Shown: in pieces, positions 32,967 through 44,763 of the stretch | How the letters are laid out: each line of letters opens with the position of its first letter | Numbering within the stretch: the first letter of the stretch is position 1 | From: Aphelenchoides besseyi | Taxonomy: Eukaryota > Nematoda > Chromadorea > Rhabditida > Aphelenchoididae | NCBI GenBank assembly: GCA_024699855.1 | Contig: JAMPIQ010000001.1 | Coordinates: 7,130,001 to 7,194,000, forward strand | DNA length: 64,000 nt | Direction: 5' to 3' | Position numbers and translations under genes: made by a program | Notes under the pieces: generated by a model | What the model was told of the DNA's origin: nothing | Databases searched by the model: none | The model's input: the letters and a program-made list of their open reading frames with translations, nothing else

Positions 32967-35534
32967 ATGTACGAATTTCTACGTTACAACGCGGATGTTC
33001 CGCGAATGGTCACGTCCTTTAAGGGGAATCAGAAGCTCATTTTTCAAGGATATCGATACAACATTCACCACATTGTTCCGGCAAAAGGAGTCAAGGTTAG
33101 TTACGATTCCACTCTCTTTTTTGTCAACATGTTGGCTTTTTGAAAACTTTGTGAATGTCTTTTAATCGCAGTTAATACCACTAAAATGTGATTTCAGACT
33201 TGGCGTTGTGTTTGTGCCAAGAAGCTTACGTCTGGTAGGCTTTTTTTGCTTATACAAAAAGACCGAATTGATTTCAGCTCGAAGTTGGTGCAAAGGTCGA
33301 GCAGAAACTTGGGAAAATGATTCACAGGGAACGGCTAAAGGCGAACACAACCACGCTGCTGAACACGATGTTGCCGAATTGGAATATTTCAAAGCAAGTT
33401 GCTGATCAAATTTATAATCTAACCCAATATCTTCAGAGCCAATTAATCCTTGCTGCTATTGCTAATCCAAATACACCACTTAACGACCTTATCGATGAGG
33501 CATCAGCATACATGAGCCCTGGTGTGTCTTTCGGTAGCCGTGAAAGTCTGAAGAAATCGTTGACTGTTGCTCGTAAAAGTGCTGAAAATGGTGGATTCCG
33601 ACTTCGCTGCTACAAGACCTCGGAAACGCCGAAAAGCGGACGATCACAACAAACGGCGAGTGTTCCGAGTGGACCGGTTAGTGCGAATTCGAACTTCGTG
33701 TGATATTTTTCTATTGCAGTTAAGCGAAGAAGTTCTCGATGCAAACACAATGGCCAGTTTGGTTTCGTTAACACGTCAATGGCAGAAACCGGAAAACAAC
33801 AACGAGACTGATCAGTTTAACGGGATTCCCGACGTTGCTAACAGTCAACCGTTGAAATTGCCAGCAAATCGCGTTCAACAAGCAACCTCAAGTGCATCGC
33901 AGTTCTTGAACCAAATCACAGCAACTTTGGCGCAACACGACCTTCTTGATCGTATTGATCGCAATTCTCCGTTAGCCAAGTTAGCGCGCTTAGATGAAAC
34001 CACTGCAAACGATTTGGATGACAGTGGAATTTCGCTTGGTCGAAGTTTTTCTTCAACTCGATCGTCACATCGCAACAATGCATCATTGGCGTCTGTACTC
34101 GCTTCGATGACTCCACCACGTACATCGAACATGCTGAACTCCAACTTTCTGAATGCATCGAACTTGGATTTGAGTGGAGTCAACACGCCGTCTGCTCGAT
34201 CGACTCCACAATCAACGAGCAACGGAATGGTTTTGTGTAATGCGAATCTGAACTTTATGCCTCAAGCATCGATGCAATCGAAATCGGCTATCGATAAGGC
34301 GATGTCCGGAGCTCGTGTCAATTCGATTCTCAACAAGTGAGTTTTGTTTGTATAAAAATTGGCAACAGTGTTTTTTGATCGGAAGTGAAATGCAATTTCG
34401 CGCACGTCGTTTTGCGATTGTCCTTGAAATTCTGTTTTACCGCAAATTTCACTCTCCGAAGTTATTTTGGGGGTCGTTCCGCTGATTCAAGAGACTTGCG
34501 CGTTTTTTCGTTATCGTGGTCTTGTGTTCGCTTCCACTGTCCACATCGATTCGCATTCCGAAACATCTTGTTCCGCACTTTTACTGCGCGCAACAACGAG
34601 CTTCCCCAATGGTCGAAACTTTTAGATTTTTGTTTGCACTCCGAAATTAACACAAAGACGTCCGAGTGGTCGTCCGAAGAAAAGTGACCATACGGTTTGC
34701 GAGCAGAAACAGTTTCCGAAATAACTGTTGTGCAACAAACGATCTCTGTTTGTCCAATCGCTTTTCGGTCACTACGATGTGTCTGTTGGCTTCGCATCTT
34801 GACCTTGTCACCACCACTAATCCGGTAGTGATAGATGAACGGAAAACCAAAACCGGATGTTGACGTAACGTCCGAGTTCGTTTTTTTCTTCCACAATTTC
34901 CGTCATTTCAAACCGGATTACGGCGTCTATCGTCGCAATGACTTCGACATCTACGGGGTTCTTCAGAAGAAGAAGTGGAAGGTCGAGTAACGAACTTAAC
35001 ACACGCGGCGCTATCCATTCACGGCTCATCGCCGCAGGCGGAAAGCTAAAAGTCAAAAAGATCTTCGCATCCAACCTGCTAATTGAGCAAAAAACGAAAA
35101 TTGCAACATCAACGAAACAAAATTTCAATTTCAGATTGTCTTCGAAAGCTGCAGCAGCTGCTCGCAAATCTCCGGATGCAAGTGCTTCGGTACTCAGCGA
35201 TTCGTCGTCTGAAGCCTCGGCACCGCCAAGTCGACCTTCGACTGCCGTCATCGAGACACAAACCGAAGATCACCTCTTGGACAATTGGATGTCGACGCTT
35301 CTCGCTTCACATCGAGAGAACAAGAACGACTGTACAGTCAAATTTCACGCAACACATCGTCGTCTGAACAAACACAACGACGAGGACGTGCACGAAGAGT
35401 CGAATGAGGAAGAAGAAGATTGTCAAAACGGCAAGAAGTGTGGATGTCGTGTTGTACGTGTTTGTTGCTGTGAAAATGCGGACAAATGTTGCACTGGTCG
35501 TAAACGGAAATTCGCGGAGATCACCAGTGAATGA
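32967..35534 (+). CDS. FLYWCH zinc-finger transcription factor, PEB-1-like
   Basis: The protein starts MYEFLRYNADVPRMVTSFKG. The FLYWCH domain spans several exons: FKGNQKLIFQGYRYNIHHIV, TWRCVCAKKLTSARSWCKGR, then GEHNHAA, with the Cys-Cys-His-His set complete. C. elegans PEB-1 has the same single N-terminal FLYWCH layout, so the call is PEB-1-like. A Ser/Thr/Asn-rich linker follows. An 800-nt intron (34339-35135) comes next, then a last exon with Ala run, acidic stretch (HEESNEEEEDC) and Cys-rich tail (KCGCRVVRVCCCENADKCC). The frame after the FLYWCH domain is kept only by a GC-AG intron at 33394-33436. The gene probably acts in the nucleus as a sequence-specific regulator. In frame, the sequence stays open from the ATG back to the acceptor at 32911, so a further upstream start is possible. 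Confidence 0.82.
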
Positions 35535-36392
35535 AGAGTGTCGACTTAAACGTGATAATTGAACCGGTTGTGTTCGTTCGTCTTTCTTTTGTTTGTGTTG
35601 TTAAAAGTCAATCAATGTCTCAAATGTTGGTGTGTGTAGTAAAAATCGAAATGTGCTCTCATTGTAAGCTTTATTCATCTTACCCAGTTTTAATTATGAC
35701 GATCCTTGGCTCTTGTCTCTAGTCCTACAATTGGGTTTATTGCTCGTTTGCATATCGAATTTTGTTTTTGGTCAACTTCTTTTTTCTATCTCCTACGGGT
35801 TTCCTGCTTATCGTATCAGACAGATGGCAATGCCAATTGTTCGCTTCTTCACTCTTCCGTCGTAGCAGAAAACATAATCAAATTAAGTTGTTATTTAATT
35901 TAAAATCGGTTAATTCACCAGAAACGGTCTTTTGGTCGTCCAATGACCATCAACTTATGTGCTTTCTGTACTTGAACACGCACCTTTTAGTTCGCATTTG
36001 GCTCTCGCACACTTCACATCCAATTTAATTACTGTGGTGCCTAATTCTCTTTATTCTCAATCATAATCAAGTAACCTGGAATATCATCCTTCGGACATTT
36101 AACGTTCACTTTTCATTTAGTGTGTCAACTTGTAAAAAAGAACGATTTATTGTTTCCTCACCAATACGTTTGTTGTTTTGACTGATAGCAATTTGGGGAA
36201 AAGTGTAGTTCATCAGAGGTGAAGTACTCAGATTGCAATTAGCCTTGTAGATTACAACAATGAAATAAATCGGTTATTTAACCTCACGGACTAGAACGTG
36301 CTCAAGAAGAATTGAAAGTGAATGGGCGAATGAGACAGAAAGACTCGTGCATTTCATCGTGATAAACAGCAGATGGGAATACTCATGGACTC
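35535..36392. other. Intergenic, 3' flanks of FLYWCH and tektin genes
   Basis: AT-rich, no gene seen. AATAAA lies near 36263 and the two flanking genes converge here. Confidence 0.45.
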
Positions 36393-38146
36393 TTATTTTC
36401 CAATCGCTTTTAATTCGGCAACCAGAAATCCGCTCAATTGAATCTCCTGAGGATACGTGGTGCGAATCTGGCGCAGAACTTCGTAGTCGATTGCAACATT
36501 CTGTTGGCAGATCTCCAATTTTCTTTCCAGTCTGTATCTCTCGCCATCTAATTTCTTTCGGCTTTCCTTTGCTTTGTCTGCAAGTAAATTAGAGGGTAAT
36601 AAGAAGACGAATGAGCAGACGGTTGTTGCACGCGTCAATAATTGCGATTATGCCTCGATTTCAAACACGAAAATTCAAGCCTTTCGTGCCTTCAAGTTGA
36701 AGCTATGAACTCACCTAATTGATGTTCCAACGACAACATCGACGACTTCAAGTTGTTTAGTTCGATCTAGAATAACGGTTGAGTGTTCGCCTTCAAATCA
36801 AAACATACCTGAAGTGCATGTTGAGCTTTATCGTTGCACAACTCGATTCCCGGTCTCAATCCACGTTGGTTTTGGCGCATTAAAGCAACCTGTTAACACT
36901 GATGTTAAAACAACAACAAAGCCTTTTACCTGCAGAGGTGATCCGTTGATACTCAACGAGTACTGAAGTTCATTCAAAGCGGCATCAGCCACACGAATCT
37001 CTTTGGCTTTTGCGTTTAACTGAAAAAAGGCTCAATAAGGGAGTTATGATTACAAAACACACTTGTCCTTGCAATGAATCTCTCCATTCAGTCCAATTGC
37101 GAATTGAATCTTTAAGCGTGTTCTCTACGTTCACTGCTTCTTGACGCATAGCTTGAGCAAATTCACGAGTCGAATTAATCAAGCGCTAAAAACAGTCGAT
37201 AGATCGTTAATTATCATTTAAGATACCTGAACGATTTTTCTCGATCGTTGACGAGCTTTGGCCGAGTTGTTCAGATTCATGGCCGTGTTCTCAACCCACT
37301 CTTGATATTCACTCATTCGTTGCAACGGCACAGTATCACGATAATCAAACTCAACTGCATTTGCTCGCCTCCCAATATATTTTGCTGAAGCAAAAACTAA
37401 TGTACACCTAGAACAATTAGCACTTACGATTAGTGCCAAACGAAGCCGCTCTATGATCCAAGTTCACAGCTTCCATTTTTAAAGTATAATCCCGAAGTAG
37501 ACGAGTCTTTGAGTCTGCAATTAAGGTCACAAATGACAACAAACCGACTGAAAACCTTCATTGATTTCCAATTGCTTTTCAATCACTCCGTTGAACTCTT
37601 TCATTTGCTTGACACAATCGCTAATCACTTCTTTCTCTTTGGTCAAAGCGCCATCAACACGATCATGACTGTCGACCTAAATTCAAGTTGATCAAAAATC
37701 GTCTTTCTTCTATTACATGAATTCGTTTTCGACGAACCGCAAAACAAGCTTCGTTACATCTAAATAGTCAATTATAGCTGCTTAAATAAGCGTTCTCTTA
37801 CTTCACAGCATCTTGAGTGACTGAGGCACAAGACTGCAGCTTTCGAAAGTATCGAACGATATCTTCGTTGTCGTCTTTCAAGTCTTGTAGTTCTCTTTAA
37901 TTAAAAGAATTAAATTTAATGGCTTTACGTGTCTTACCGGTCGATTTCAGCAGACCAATATTTGAGATCTTTGACTCGTTGAACAAGTTGCTGGGTTGTT
38001 TGATTTTGAAGACGAACTGCTCGATTGTTTGCTTCTTTGACTGCTAATCGAGCTACTCGTAACACCTCTTGAGGATCGTCATAATCATCTTTAATCTGAA
38101 AACAACCAACTAGATTGATTCTTAACCCTATGAGTACCTGATGCAT
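36393..38146 (-). CDS. Tektin-family axonemal coiled-coil protein
   Basis: Tektins form filaments inside ciliary and flagellar microtubule doublets. The spliced product is coiled coil nearly throughout: LKYWSAEIDRELQDLKDD, DSKTRLLRDYTLKMEAVNLD, then MSEYQEWVENTAMNLNNSA and RQEAVNVENTLKDSIRNWTE. It contains RGLRPGIELCNDKAQHAL, matching the diagnostic tektin nonapeptide RPNVELCRD with three substitutions. The last exons give RLERKLEICQQNVAIDYEVL. About ten short exons; the start MHQ at 38146 splices to IKDDYDDPQEV. Total length is around 420-450 residues, the family norm. Nematodes have only immotile sensory cilia, so a role other than beating is implied. Confidence 0.83.
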
Positions 38147-39407
38147 TCTGTTCTTCTAATACAAAAAAGAGTCCACAAACTTGTGCTCCCAATGAATCGA
38201 CTGCCGACAACAACCGCTTACTACTCGGTTTAGACGCTTTTTATTCGTATCTCCAATGGACCGTAGTTCCGATTTGAGTGGCCGTGTAGTTGTTAACGTA
38301 AAATAACGTGCTCCCGAAATCAAAGTCAAAACACCTAAAAATTTGAGTGCTCAACAACTAAAAAAGGACATTAACTTCCGGTGCAAATGTGACAGTCAAT
38401 GGGAGGAAAACTTGAGATTGAATACACTACCAATAAGATTGAGAAAGAATTCATCCAAAACTACACTTCAATAGAAACATCTAATTTTCAACAATCACAG
38501 GAAATAAGCTAAACACTCGGAAATCGACCTTTGAATTCATAAATTCAAGTTGGAAAACGGGAAAACCAAAGAATAAAAACATTGAAATGAAAGATTACTA
38601 ACTCACTAAAAATAATCTTAAACAAAATAGCTTCATGTTTATGAACATGTTGACATTAGTTAATAGCTTCATACTCCGTTTGAAAGGAATCGTCGACGTT
38701 TTAAGTTTTTAAACAATTTGCTCGTGAAAACGATTCGATTTGACGATACGCCGATCTTCGCACTTGAAGATGCAACAAATTTTGTTCAAGGAACTTAACA
38801 ACAATCTTTGTTGGTCAGTTAATGTAGATACTTAGAGCGACCCAAACAAATTGTTCTTATACTCTTCCAAATGCTTGATGTATATCTCAATTGATCGTTA
38901 AGTCTTCAAGATGTTGATATTTGTAGTGAAACGAAAACGAACTTTTTATCCGAGATCTCTTGTCCAATAGCAAATCAACGACATTGTCGTGACACACGAG
39001 TAATCATTGTAACGCGTAATTGATTGCGACCGCACAAGACGACAAATAAAAGTTTATGGATGGATGGTTTTCTGATAGCCGAATTTGGACCTTCGCAAAC
39101 AGAAAATCATCGATGCCATCAATTTTCTATTGATGGTCTTGCACGGCCCATTATTGTTGATCGCGATCACACATGCACTGTCTTCTCCTACACCCAATTC
39201 CAAGGCTAAAATTTTGTATATAAGCAACCTCTCGTATTCAATAAGCATGCTTCTTTCCTTCATTTCAACTTGTGTCCAAACAGGCATACAAACAACAGAC
39301 AAATGACCAAACAGAAACTGCACTTGAACGGTGTTGAAGAATCATTTCATTTGTTGAAAGTTAGAAAGTGCGGTTGTGGGTTGTAACTTTTTAGATTTGA
39401 AGAGAAG
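38147..39407. other. Intergenic between tektin and PDZ genes
   Basis: Mostly AT-rich. It carries the possible membrane-protein exon listed next and presumably both divergent promoters. AATAAA lies near 39045. Confidence 0.4.
39079..39306 (+). CDS. Possible 3' exon of a two-pass membrane protein
   Basis: After a TTTTCTGATAG acceptor-like site the frame reads PNLDLRKQKIIDAINFLLMV and continues through two hydrophobic helices (FLLMVLHGPLLLIAITHAL and LYISNLSYSISMLLSFIS). It ends VQTGIQTTDK before the stop. No upstream exon or start could be assigned, and the antisense frame is also open. It lies 100 bases before the PDZ gene. Unrecognised. Confidence 0.25.
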   Translation, partial: PNLDLRKQKIIDAINFLLMVLHGPLLLIAITHALSSPTPNSKAKILYISNLSYSISMLLSFISTCVQTGIQTTDK

Positions 39408-40091
39408 ATGGGCAACGTTACTAGCGTTAACAGTTCCGAATCATCTAGCTCAGAAGACAGCACCTTTACCACCGAAACATCTTCGTACATCGATTCTAAC
39501 ACAAGTCTCCACACCTCAATATCCGCTGAAGAGATTTCGCAAAGCAAAGTTCACGTTGTAAAAGTGAAACGTTGTCCAAACACCGGTAAACTGTTTTCTG
39601 TTAGTTTAGCTAAATGGAGTGTTTTCAGGAATGTTTGGCATTAAGCTGACGCAACGAGAAGATGGAGTCTACGTTACGCAGTTTAATCTTGAAGGTTTGC
39701 CGATTGTTGACCAAGGAATCCTTTCAGTCAACGATCGTCTTATGAAAGTAAGAGCTGTTCGCAAATCAAAAAGCCGATTTCATTTCAGATCAACGACTTT
39801 GACATGAGTGACAAAACAATTCACACGGCGATGAGATACTTTGCTCTTTGTTCGACCGAATGTCAATTGACTGTTTTTCGAGATACAAGTGAACAGAAGA
39901 ATAAGACTGCGGTGATAGCTGTTTCTGTTGTTCGCGATTATAGATTCTTTCAGGTAAATACTCCTCAAATCTCACAGCGTCAATTGCTCATTAACGAGTT
40001 GAGTAGCATGAACAACGAGGAGGAGATCGAGCACGTTTGTCGTCAAGCACTTTTGTTCATCAATCAATCCAAAATACAAACCGAAGCGTAG
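39408..40091 (+). CDS. PDZ-domain protein, probably N-myristoylated
   Basis: The start MGNVTSVNSSESSSSED fits the N-myristoylation pattern (MGxxxS/T). A Ser/Thr-rich stretch is followed by one PDZ domain: RCPNTGMFGIKLTQREDGVY, VTQFNLEGLPIVDQGILSVN and DRLMKINDFDMSDKTIHTA. This includes the carboxylate-binding-loop region (GMFGIKL) and the G-x-L-x-x-x-D-x-[IL]-x-x-[IV]-[ND] block. Two introns were recognised (after ACCG near 39583, and 39750-39788). A short helical C-terminus (EEEIEHVCRQALLFINQ) ends it. About 200 residues. It probably tethers a partner's C-terminus to membranes; the partner is unknown. No orthologue name is assigned. Confidence 0.75.
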
Positions 40092-40475
40092 ATTATCGTC
40101 AGTTTTTATGTTGAGAGTAAATCAATTCAAATAAACATGTTTCTTAGGTTGACCTCAAACTGTTTTGTCGGCTGTTGCATTGAAGACAGAAACTCATGAA
40201 AACCTTATCCACAGCGCAATCTCTATGACTGTTGGTTCAATGCGCGAGCACTCAGCCGATGGCACAAATCGACGAGTTTGTTATTTCAGAGACTTTTCAT
40301 CAAAAGTTTTTAACATATTGATCTTCAATTTGAACTGAATGCTGCACTCAACTAATCCGCATTCTTTATCTTAAAATTATCGCTCGTTCGAAATATGTTC
40401 TGCTCGATACCCTTTGAATCGGGCCAATAATCCGCAGTGTTCTTGAGTTCTAAACCCTAATCGCTGATAGCAGTT
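40092..40475. other. Intergenic between PDZ and EXTL3 genes
   Basis: 383 bases, with no ORF of note. An AATAAA at about 40130 probably serves the PDZ gene, and the EXTL3 promoter should lie here. Confidence 0.45.
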
Positions 40476-43002
40476 ATGCCGCGAGTCGGAACGTCGCCAT
40501 TCATCTTTTTGGTACTTTTTGTGGTTTTCGTTTACGCTGTTCTTGCTATACACAACTGGACAACGTGGCAATCGGAGTATTTCAAAGACGAAGTCTACAG
40601 ATATCGTCCGTTAGTTTATCATTCGAAAGTTAAAATACAAGAAGATAAACGAAAAAGTAGTTTAGTGAATGTAGCACTTCTATTGTCTTTATTTTTAGTT
40701 TTTCCATTACGACACGACGTTTTTGCTACACGATCTCCGTCAATAACTTTGAACCCGATTCAGCGATCGAACTCATCGATTACGATCAGGTTGTTTCAAA
40801 GTTTAGTCAATTATTAATCGTTCCTTTTAGACCATGTGCCCAATTCAACGCTTTCATATATCCAATGACCAAGACGCCTTCACAACTGGCTCAACGTTTA
40901 CACAATCAACTGATTCAGTCGAATTACATGACCATCGATCCGCGGAATGCGTGTGTTTTCGTTGCCGTTCTCGACGAGCCCGAACAGCTCAGTCAATGTA
41001 CGTACATCAAAGAGCAAGCGGATAAGCACATTATCTACCTACTCAACGGTCATCTTAACAAATCAACTGACATTCAACATGTTTTTAGCAGTAACATATT
41101 GTACGAGCAATTTTTCGGATTTTATGATTAGAAGATTTTCAGCGATATTAATGGCATTCATTTAAACATTACTGAAACTCAGAACACGAAACGCAGAGCG
41201 GTTTACAGTTCTTCGAAATGGGTAAGTTCACGACATTCGCAACTTCATTGCAATCTGTATTTTCAGCCATTAGTTCAAATTTACCAAGATAAAAACGTTA
41301 GTATTAGTGGTTGCACTTCTGAGAGTCTCAAGTGTTTTCATTCGACATCAATTGAAATGATGTTCCAGAAGCCGGGTAACGGTCAAACGAACTCAACTAA
41401 TCGCACCATAATTTTTAGCTGATTTTGTCTACATTGATTACTCTGAACCATCTCGTTATTATCATGCTTTCTATTCTGCTTTAAGTTCTGGTGCAATTCC
41501 AGTGATCGATCGAAATCATTTATCTTCTCTTCCGCTCTCGGATATGATCGACTGGAAGGCCGCAGTTATTCAAACGGCCAAAGCTCAGTTGTCATTTTTA
41601 CTCGACGACTTAGAAGGAATGAATCAGTTAGACGTAATGGAAACTCGAAGACAGGGCCAATTTCTACTTCGAAATTATTTGGCTGATTATAAAGGTACTG
41701 CCAATCTATCCGGTCATAATTCAACTTGTATTTTAGTATTAGTTCGATCAACTCTATCAGCTGTTCGTTATCGAATGCGAATTCCAGCACCAATGGAAAA
41801 ATCAATACATTCATCGTTACTCATGTCGAAGATGCCGACAAATTACGTTCTCAAACGTTCCGCGAATCTTCGAACTTCGTTTTCTGCATTGAAAGTAAAT
41901 TGGAAAATTCGGACACTAATCAAATTGAACTTCAGAACGAAGGATATGTTTTCAACCGCGATCCTACCTTTCTCGACACGTTTTCTTCATTGGATGGTTT
42001 GGGAAAAGAAAAACCACTTGGACATCTTGGAACATTGGCAGCATATTGGACCGAGAATCGACAAGGAATTGAGTACTCGTCTCAACTTAATGGAAATATG
42101 CTCGATGAAGAATTTACAAGTATCTACTTACTGTCAACTCTTTAATTCTTTTTCTAGTCATCTTACTGGCATACAAACGAGACCAGCAACTACGTCGTGT
42201 TTTGTCCAATCTCAATGGTTTGCGATTTCTTCGACAGATTCTAGTCATTTGGTCGGATGTTAAGCGAAAGCCGCCGGTCTCAAATTTTTGGCCAGAAATC
42301 CACGTACCAATACATTTCGTACGTGCACATGAAGACTCACTAAACGTGCGCTTTCTCCCATTCGATTTGATCGACACGGAGGCGGTATTCAGCATGGACG
42401 ACGATTTTGAGGCATCGAACGCGATGATAGAGTTCATGTTCCGGTAATGACTTTCTTGTTATCTCGACTAAACAGCGTATTTTAGAGTATGGCGTGAGAA
42501 TAGAGACACATTGGTTGGACCAAATCAACGATTGGGATACGTGGATCCAATAACACAACGCGGTGTTTACCGATTTGAAACTGAATGTCGATATAACATG
42601 ATCTTAACAAGTGGTGCGTTTCTTCATCGAAATTATTTGTTTGCTTATTGGAATACAATACCGAAGGAAGTTCGCCAGTGGGTCGATGAATGGAAAAAAC
42701 TGTGAAGACATCGCAATGAACTTCCTAATTTCCGATTTATCTCGAAAACCTCCTATCAAAGCGACACCCATAGTCAACACTGTGTAGGCAAGAAAGCAAC
42801 TGTCGTGATCAATTTGTTTAGTGGAAAGTTCATTGGCAACGTGGGTCTTTCACAACGACCGGAACATCTGTGGACTCGAGCAAAATGTCTGGAAGTGTTC
42901 CAAGAGATTTATGGCTACAATCCGTTGTTGTTGAGTGAAACTCGACATGATTCTGTTCATTACAATCATCCATTCGAATTGCGATGTTTTTCCGGAACAT
43001 AA
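40476..43002 (+). CDS. EXTL3: Exostosin glycosyltransferase, EXTL3 / RIB-2 type (heparan sulfate synthesis)
   Basis: EXT-family enzymes start and elongate heparan sulfate in the Golgi. The N-terminus is a type II membrane anchor (MPRVGTSPFIFLVLFVVFVY). The exostosin domain follows (QFNAFIYPMTKTPSQL, NACVFVAVLDEPEQ, LPLSDMIDWKAA, RRQGQFLLRNYL, RMRIPAPM). Then comes the GT64 domain (NGLRFLRQILVIWSD, RFLPFDLIDTEAVFSMDDDF with the DDD metal motif, VWRENRDTLVG, NCEDIAMNFL, SRKPPIKATP, KCLEVFQEIYGYNPLL). RRQG, RMRIPAP and the HDSVHY...RCF ending favour EXTL3 over EXT1/EXT2. The N-terminal stem is much shorter than in vertebrate EXTL3. It converges on WBP4, the stop codons being 35 bases apart. About nine introns. 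Confidence 0.88.
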
Positions 43003-43037
43003 ACGTTACAGTCAGTTTATTCGTGGATCTGACAAAT

Positions 43038-44520
43038 TCAATCGTCTTCAGTTTTGATTTGTGTTTTTGCAGTTTTGGATTTTCGGAATGCGACCAACTT
43101 CGTTTTTTTGGATTTTGAATCGGGCAACACCTTTTCTTTGAACTCGATTTCCGCCTTGCGTTCGGCTTCGTTGAGAACCGGATCCTTTTGCTTCTTTCGA
43201 TCTTGCTCGGGAAGATCATCCAATAGAGCGACTTTCTTTCTGAAAACAAAAGTAAATTTCAATTAAATACGATACTCCACTTCTTGTCGTGTTTATCCTG
43301 CTTGTCTTGAATTTGAAGATCAATGTTTCTGGGAATCGGAGCTTCTTGAACAATTGGAATCCAGTTACCCAACAATCCACCACGACGTGGTAGATTTTGT
43401 TCGATCGTTGATTTGGAATCGCTAACAAACGTGAGTTCGGGTTGAGGTCTTGATTCCTCTGTTGGTTCTGTTTCGATTGATTCTTCAGCGACAACAGTTT
43501 CTGCTGGTATTTTAGCGGTTGTTTCGTAGGGCAATTCAACCGGTCGTTTTGGCGCTTCCTCAGGTGGAGGCGGTGGGTTGAATACGTCAAGATCAAAGGC
43601 TGATGGTTGCGGTTGAGAAGTTGCGGTTTGTTGTGCATGTTGAATATATTGCAGTTGATGTCTGGGATCGTAGTTTTGTGGTTGTACTATCGGATTTTGG
43701 CCAATGATCGCTTCTTCCTGTGCTCTCTTTTGCTGTTCGATTCTTTTTTGTGCTTCAACTTCTTTGTCCAGCTTTTGCTTTTTGGTCTCCTCTTCTAATC
43801 GCTTGCTTATTGATTCGAAATTCTCGTTGTATTCAGCAGTTGTGTAAAAACGATTTGGTACCTCCCAAGTTGTCTCTGAAGGAATTCGAATTGAGTTTAG
43901 TGTTCAAAACGAACCTCCAGAGAAAATGTTCCAGTAGTAATGTTGGCCTTCATTTTCGGCTTGTACCCATTCGATCAACTCGTTCTCTTCGTTAGGATCC
44001 CAAAATTGCGATGCTTTCGCGGTTCTTTTCAATTCTTTTAACTAAAACAAGAACCTCAAAAATGTTTCCCATTTCTATGCTCACCTTTCGCTTTCGTTCT
44101 TTAACCTCCAACTTTGGATCAACACGTGGAATTGCGGGACGACGAGTGACTGATGAAACTCCACTGCCTGCAAAAATATTCTTGTAATTTGCGGATTGAT
44201 TTGCAACCAGACCTGTTGGGACGGCTGCTTCTGTTTGGCCATCACTTTTCATTGCGGCCAACGCTGCTTGTTCCATTGCAATGAGCGTTGCTTGTAAGTT
44301 GTTGGACTAAAGATTTCGGTCCATGAAGAGCTTGGAATTGTGATCAAACCTCAGCTTCTTTCTGTTTCGCTCTCTTTCCCATATCTCGGATCTTTTGCTG
44401 TACCATTCCTTTATGTTTGTTGCCCTTCTCATGATGTTCGCGGCTTGCTCTGTTATCCGCAATCCAAATCTTACAAACTTCACAAAAATGTTTTGCATTC
44501 GACTTCCAATAGTCGGCCAT
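43038..44520 (-). CDS. WBP4: Spliceosomal WW-domain protein WBP4 (FBP21)
   Basis: WBP4 joins the spliceosomal B complex. The start MADYWKSNAKHFCEVCKIWI is almost identical to the family N-terminus and forms the matrin/U1C-type C2H2 zinc finger (C-x2-C...H-x5-H, ADNRASREHHEKGNKHK). A WW domain follows (WVQAENEGQHYYWNIFSGET then TWEVPNRF), with both Trp present. Next are a Lys/Glu/Gln coiled coil, a PPPPPEEAPKRP proline stretch, a GGLLGNWIPI block and the basic C-terminus (FKEKVLPDSKSKKTKLVAFR). The ATG lies 9 bases after a TTTTGATTGCAG acceptor, so trans-splicing there would leave a minimal 5'UTR. It is the last gene of the NTMT1-RABL6-WBP4 run. Confidence 0.94.
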
Positions 44521-44529
44521 TTCAAAGGC

Positions 44530-44537
44530 CTGCAATC
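44530..44537 (-). promoter_or_regulatory. Candidate trans-splice acceptor before WBP4
   Basis: GATTGCAG (minus strand) ends 9 bases before the WBP4 ATG. An alternative acceptor TTATCTTAG lies further upstream (about 44598), but it would leave an upstream out-of-frame ATG. Confidence 0.45.
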
Positions 44538-44625
44538 AAAATGATAAGAATCCATCCCAAATGACGAACAGTATTTCAATGTCTTTGACATTAGTTCCTA
44601 AGATAAGAACGTCAAAATAGAATAA

Positions 44626-44631
44626 TTTATT
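44626..44631 (-). terminator. Polyadenylation signal AATAAA (RABL6)
   Basis: AATAAA on the minus strand lies 133 bases past the RABL6 stop and upstream of the WBP4 acceptors. Confidence 0.5.
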
Positions 44632-44763
44632 GGAATAATAAGGCAAAAGCTAAAATTCTGAAGGTAACCGAAAGATTAGTGAAAATGCTCAAAGTTTGAA
44701 AGAATTATAAGGAATGGTAGGGACAGTAGTTTCATGGCACACGAATAATCTCAAAATGCAATC

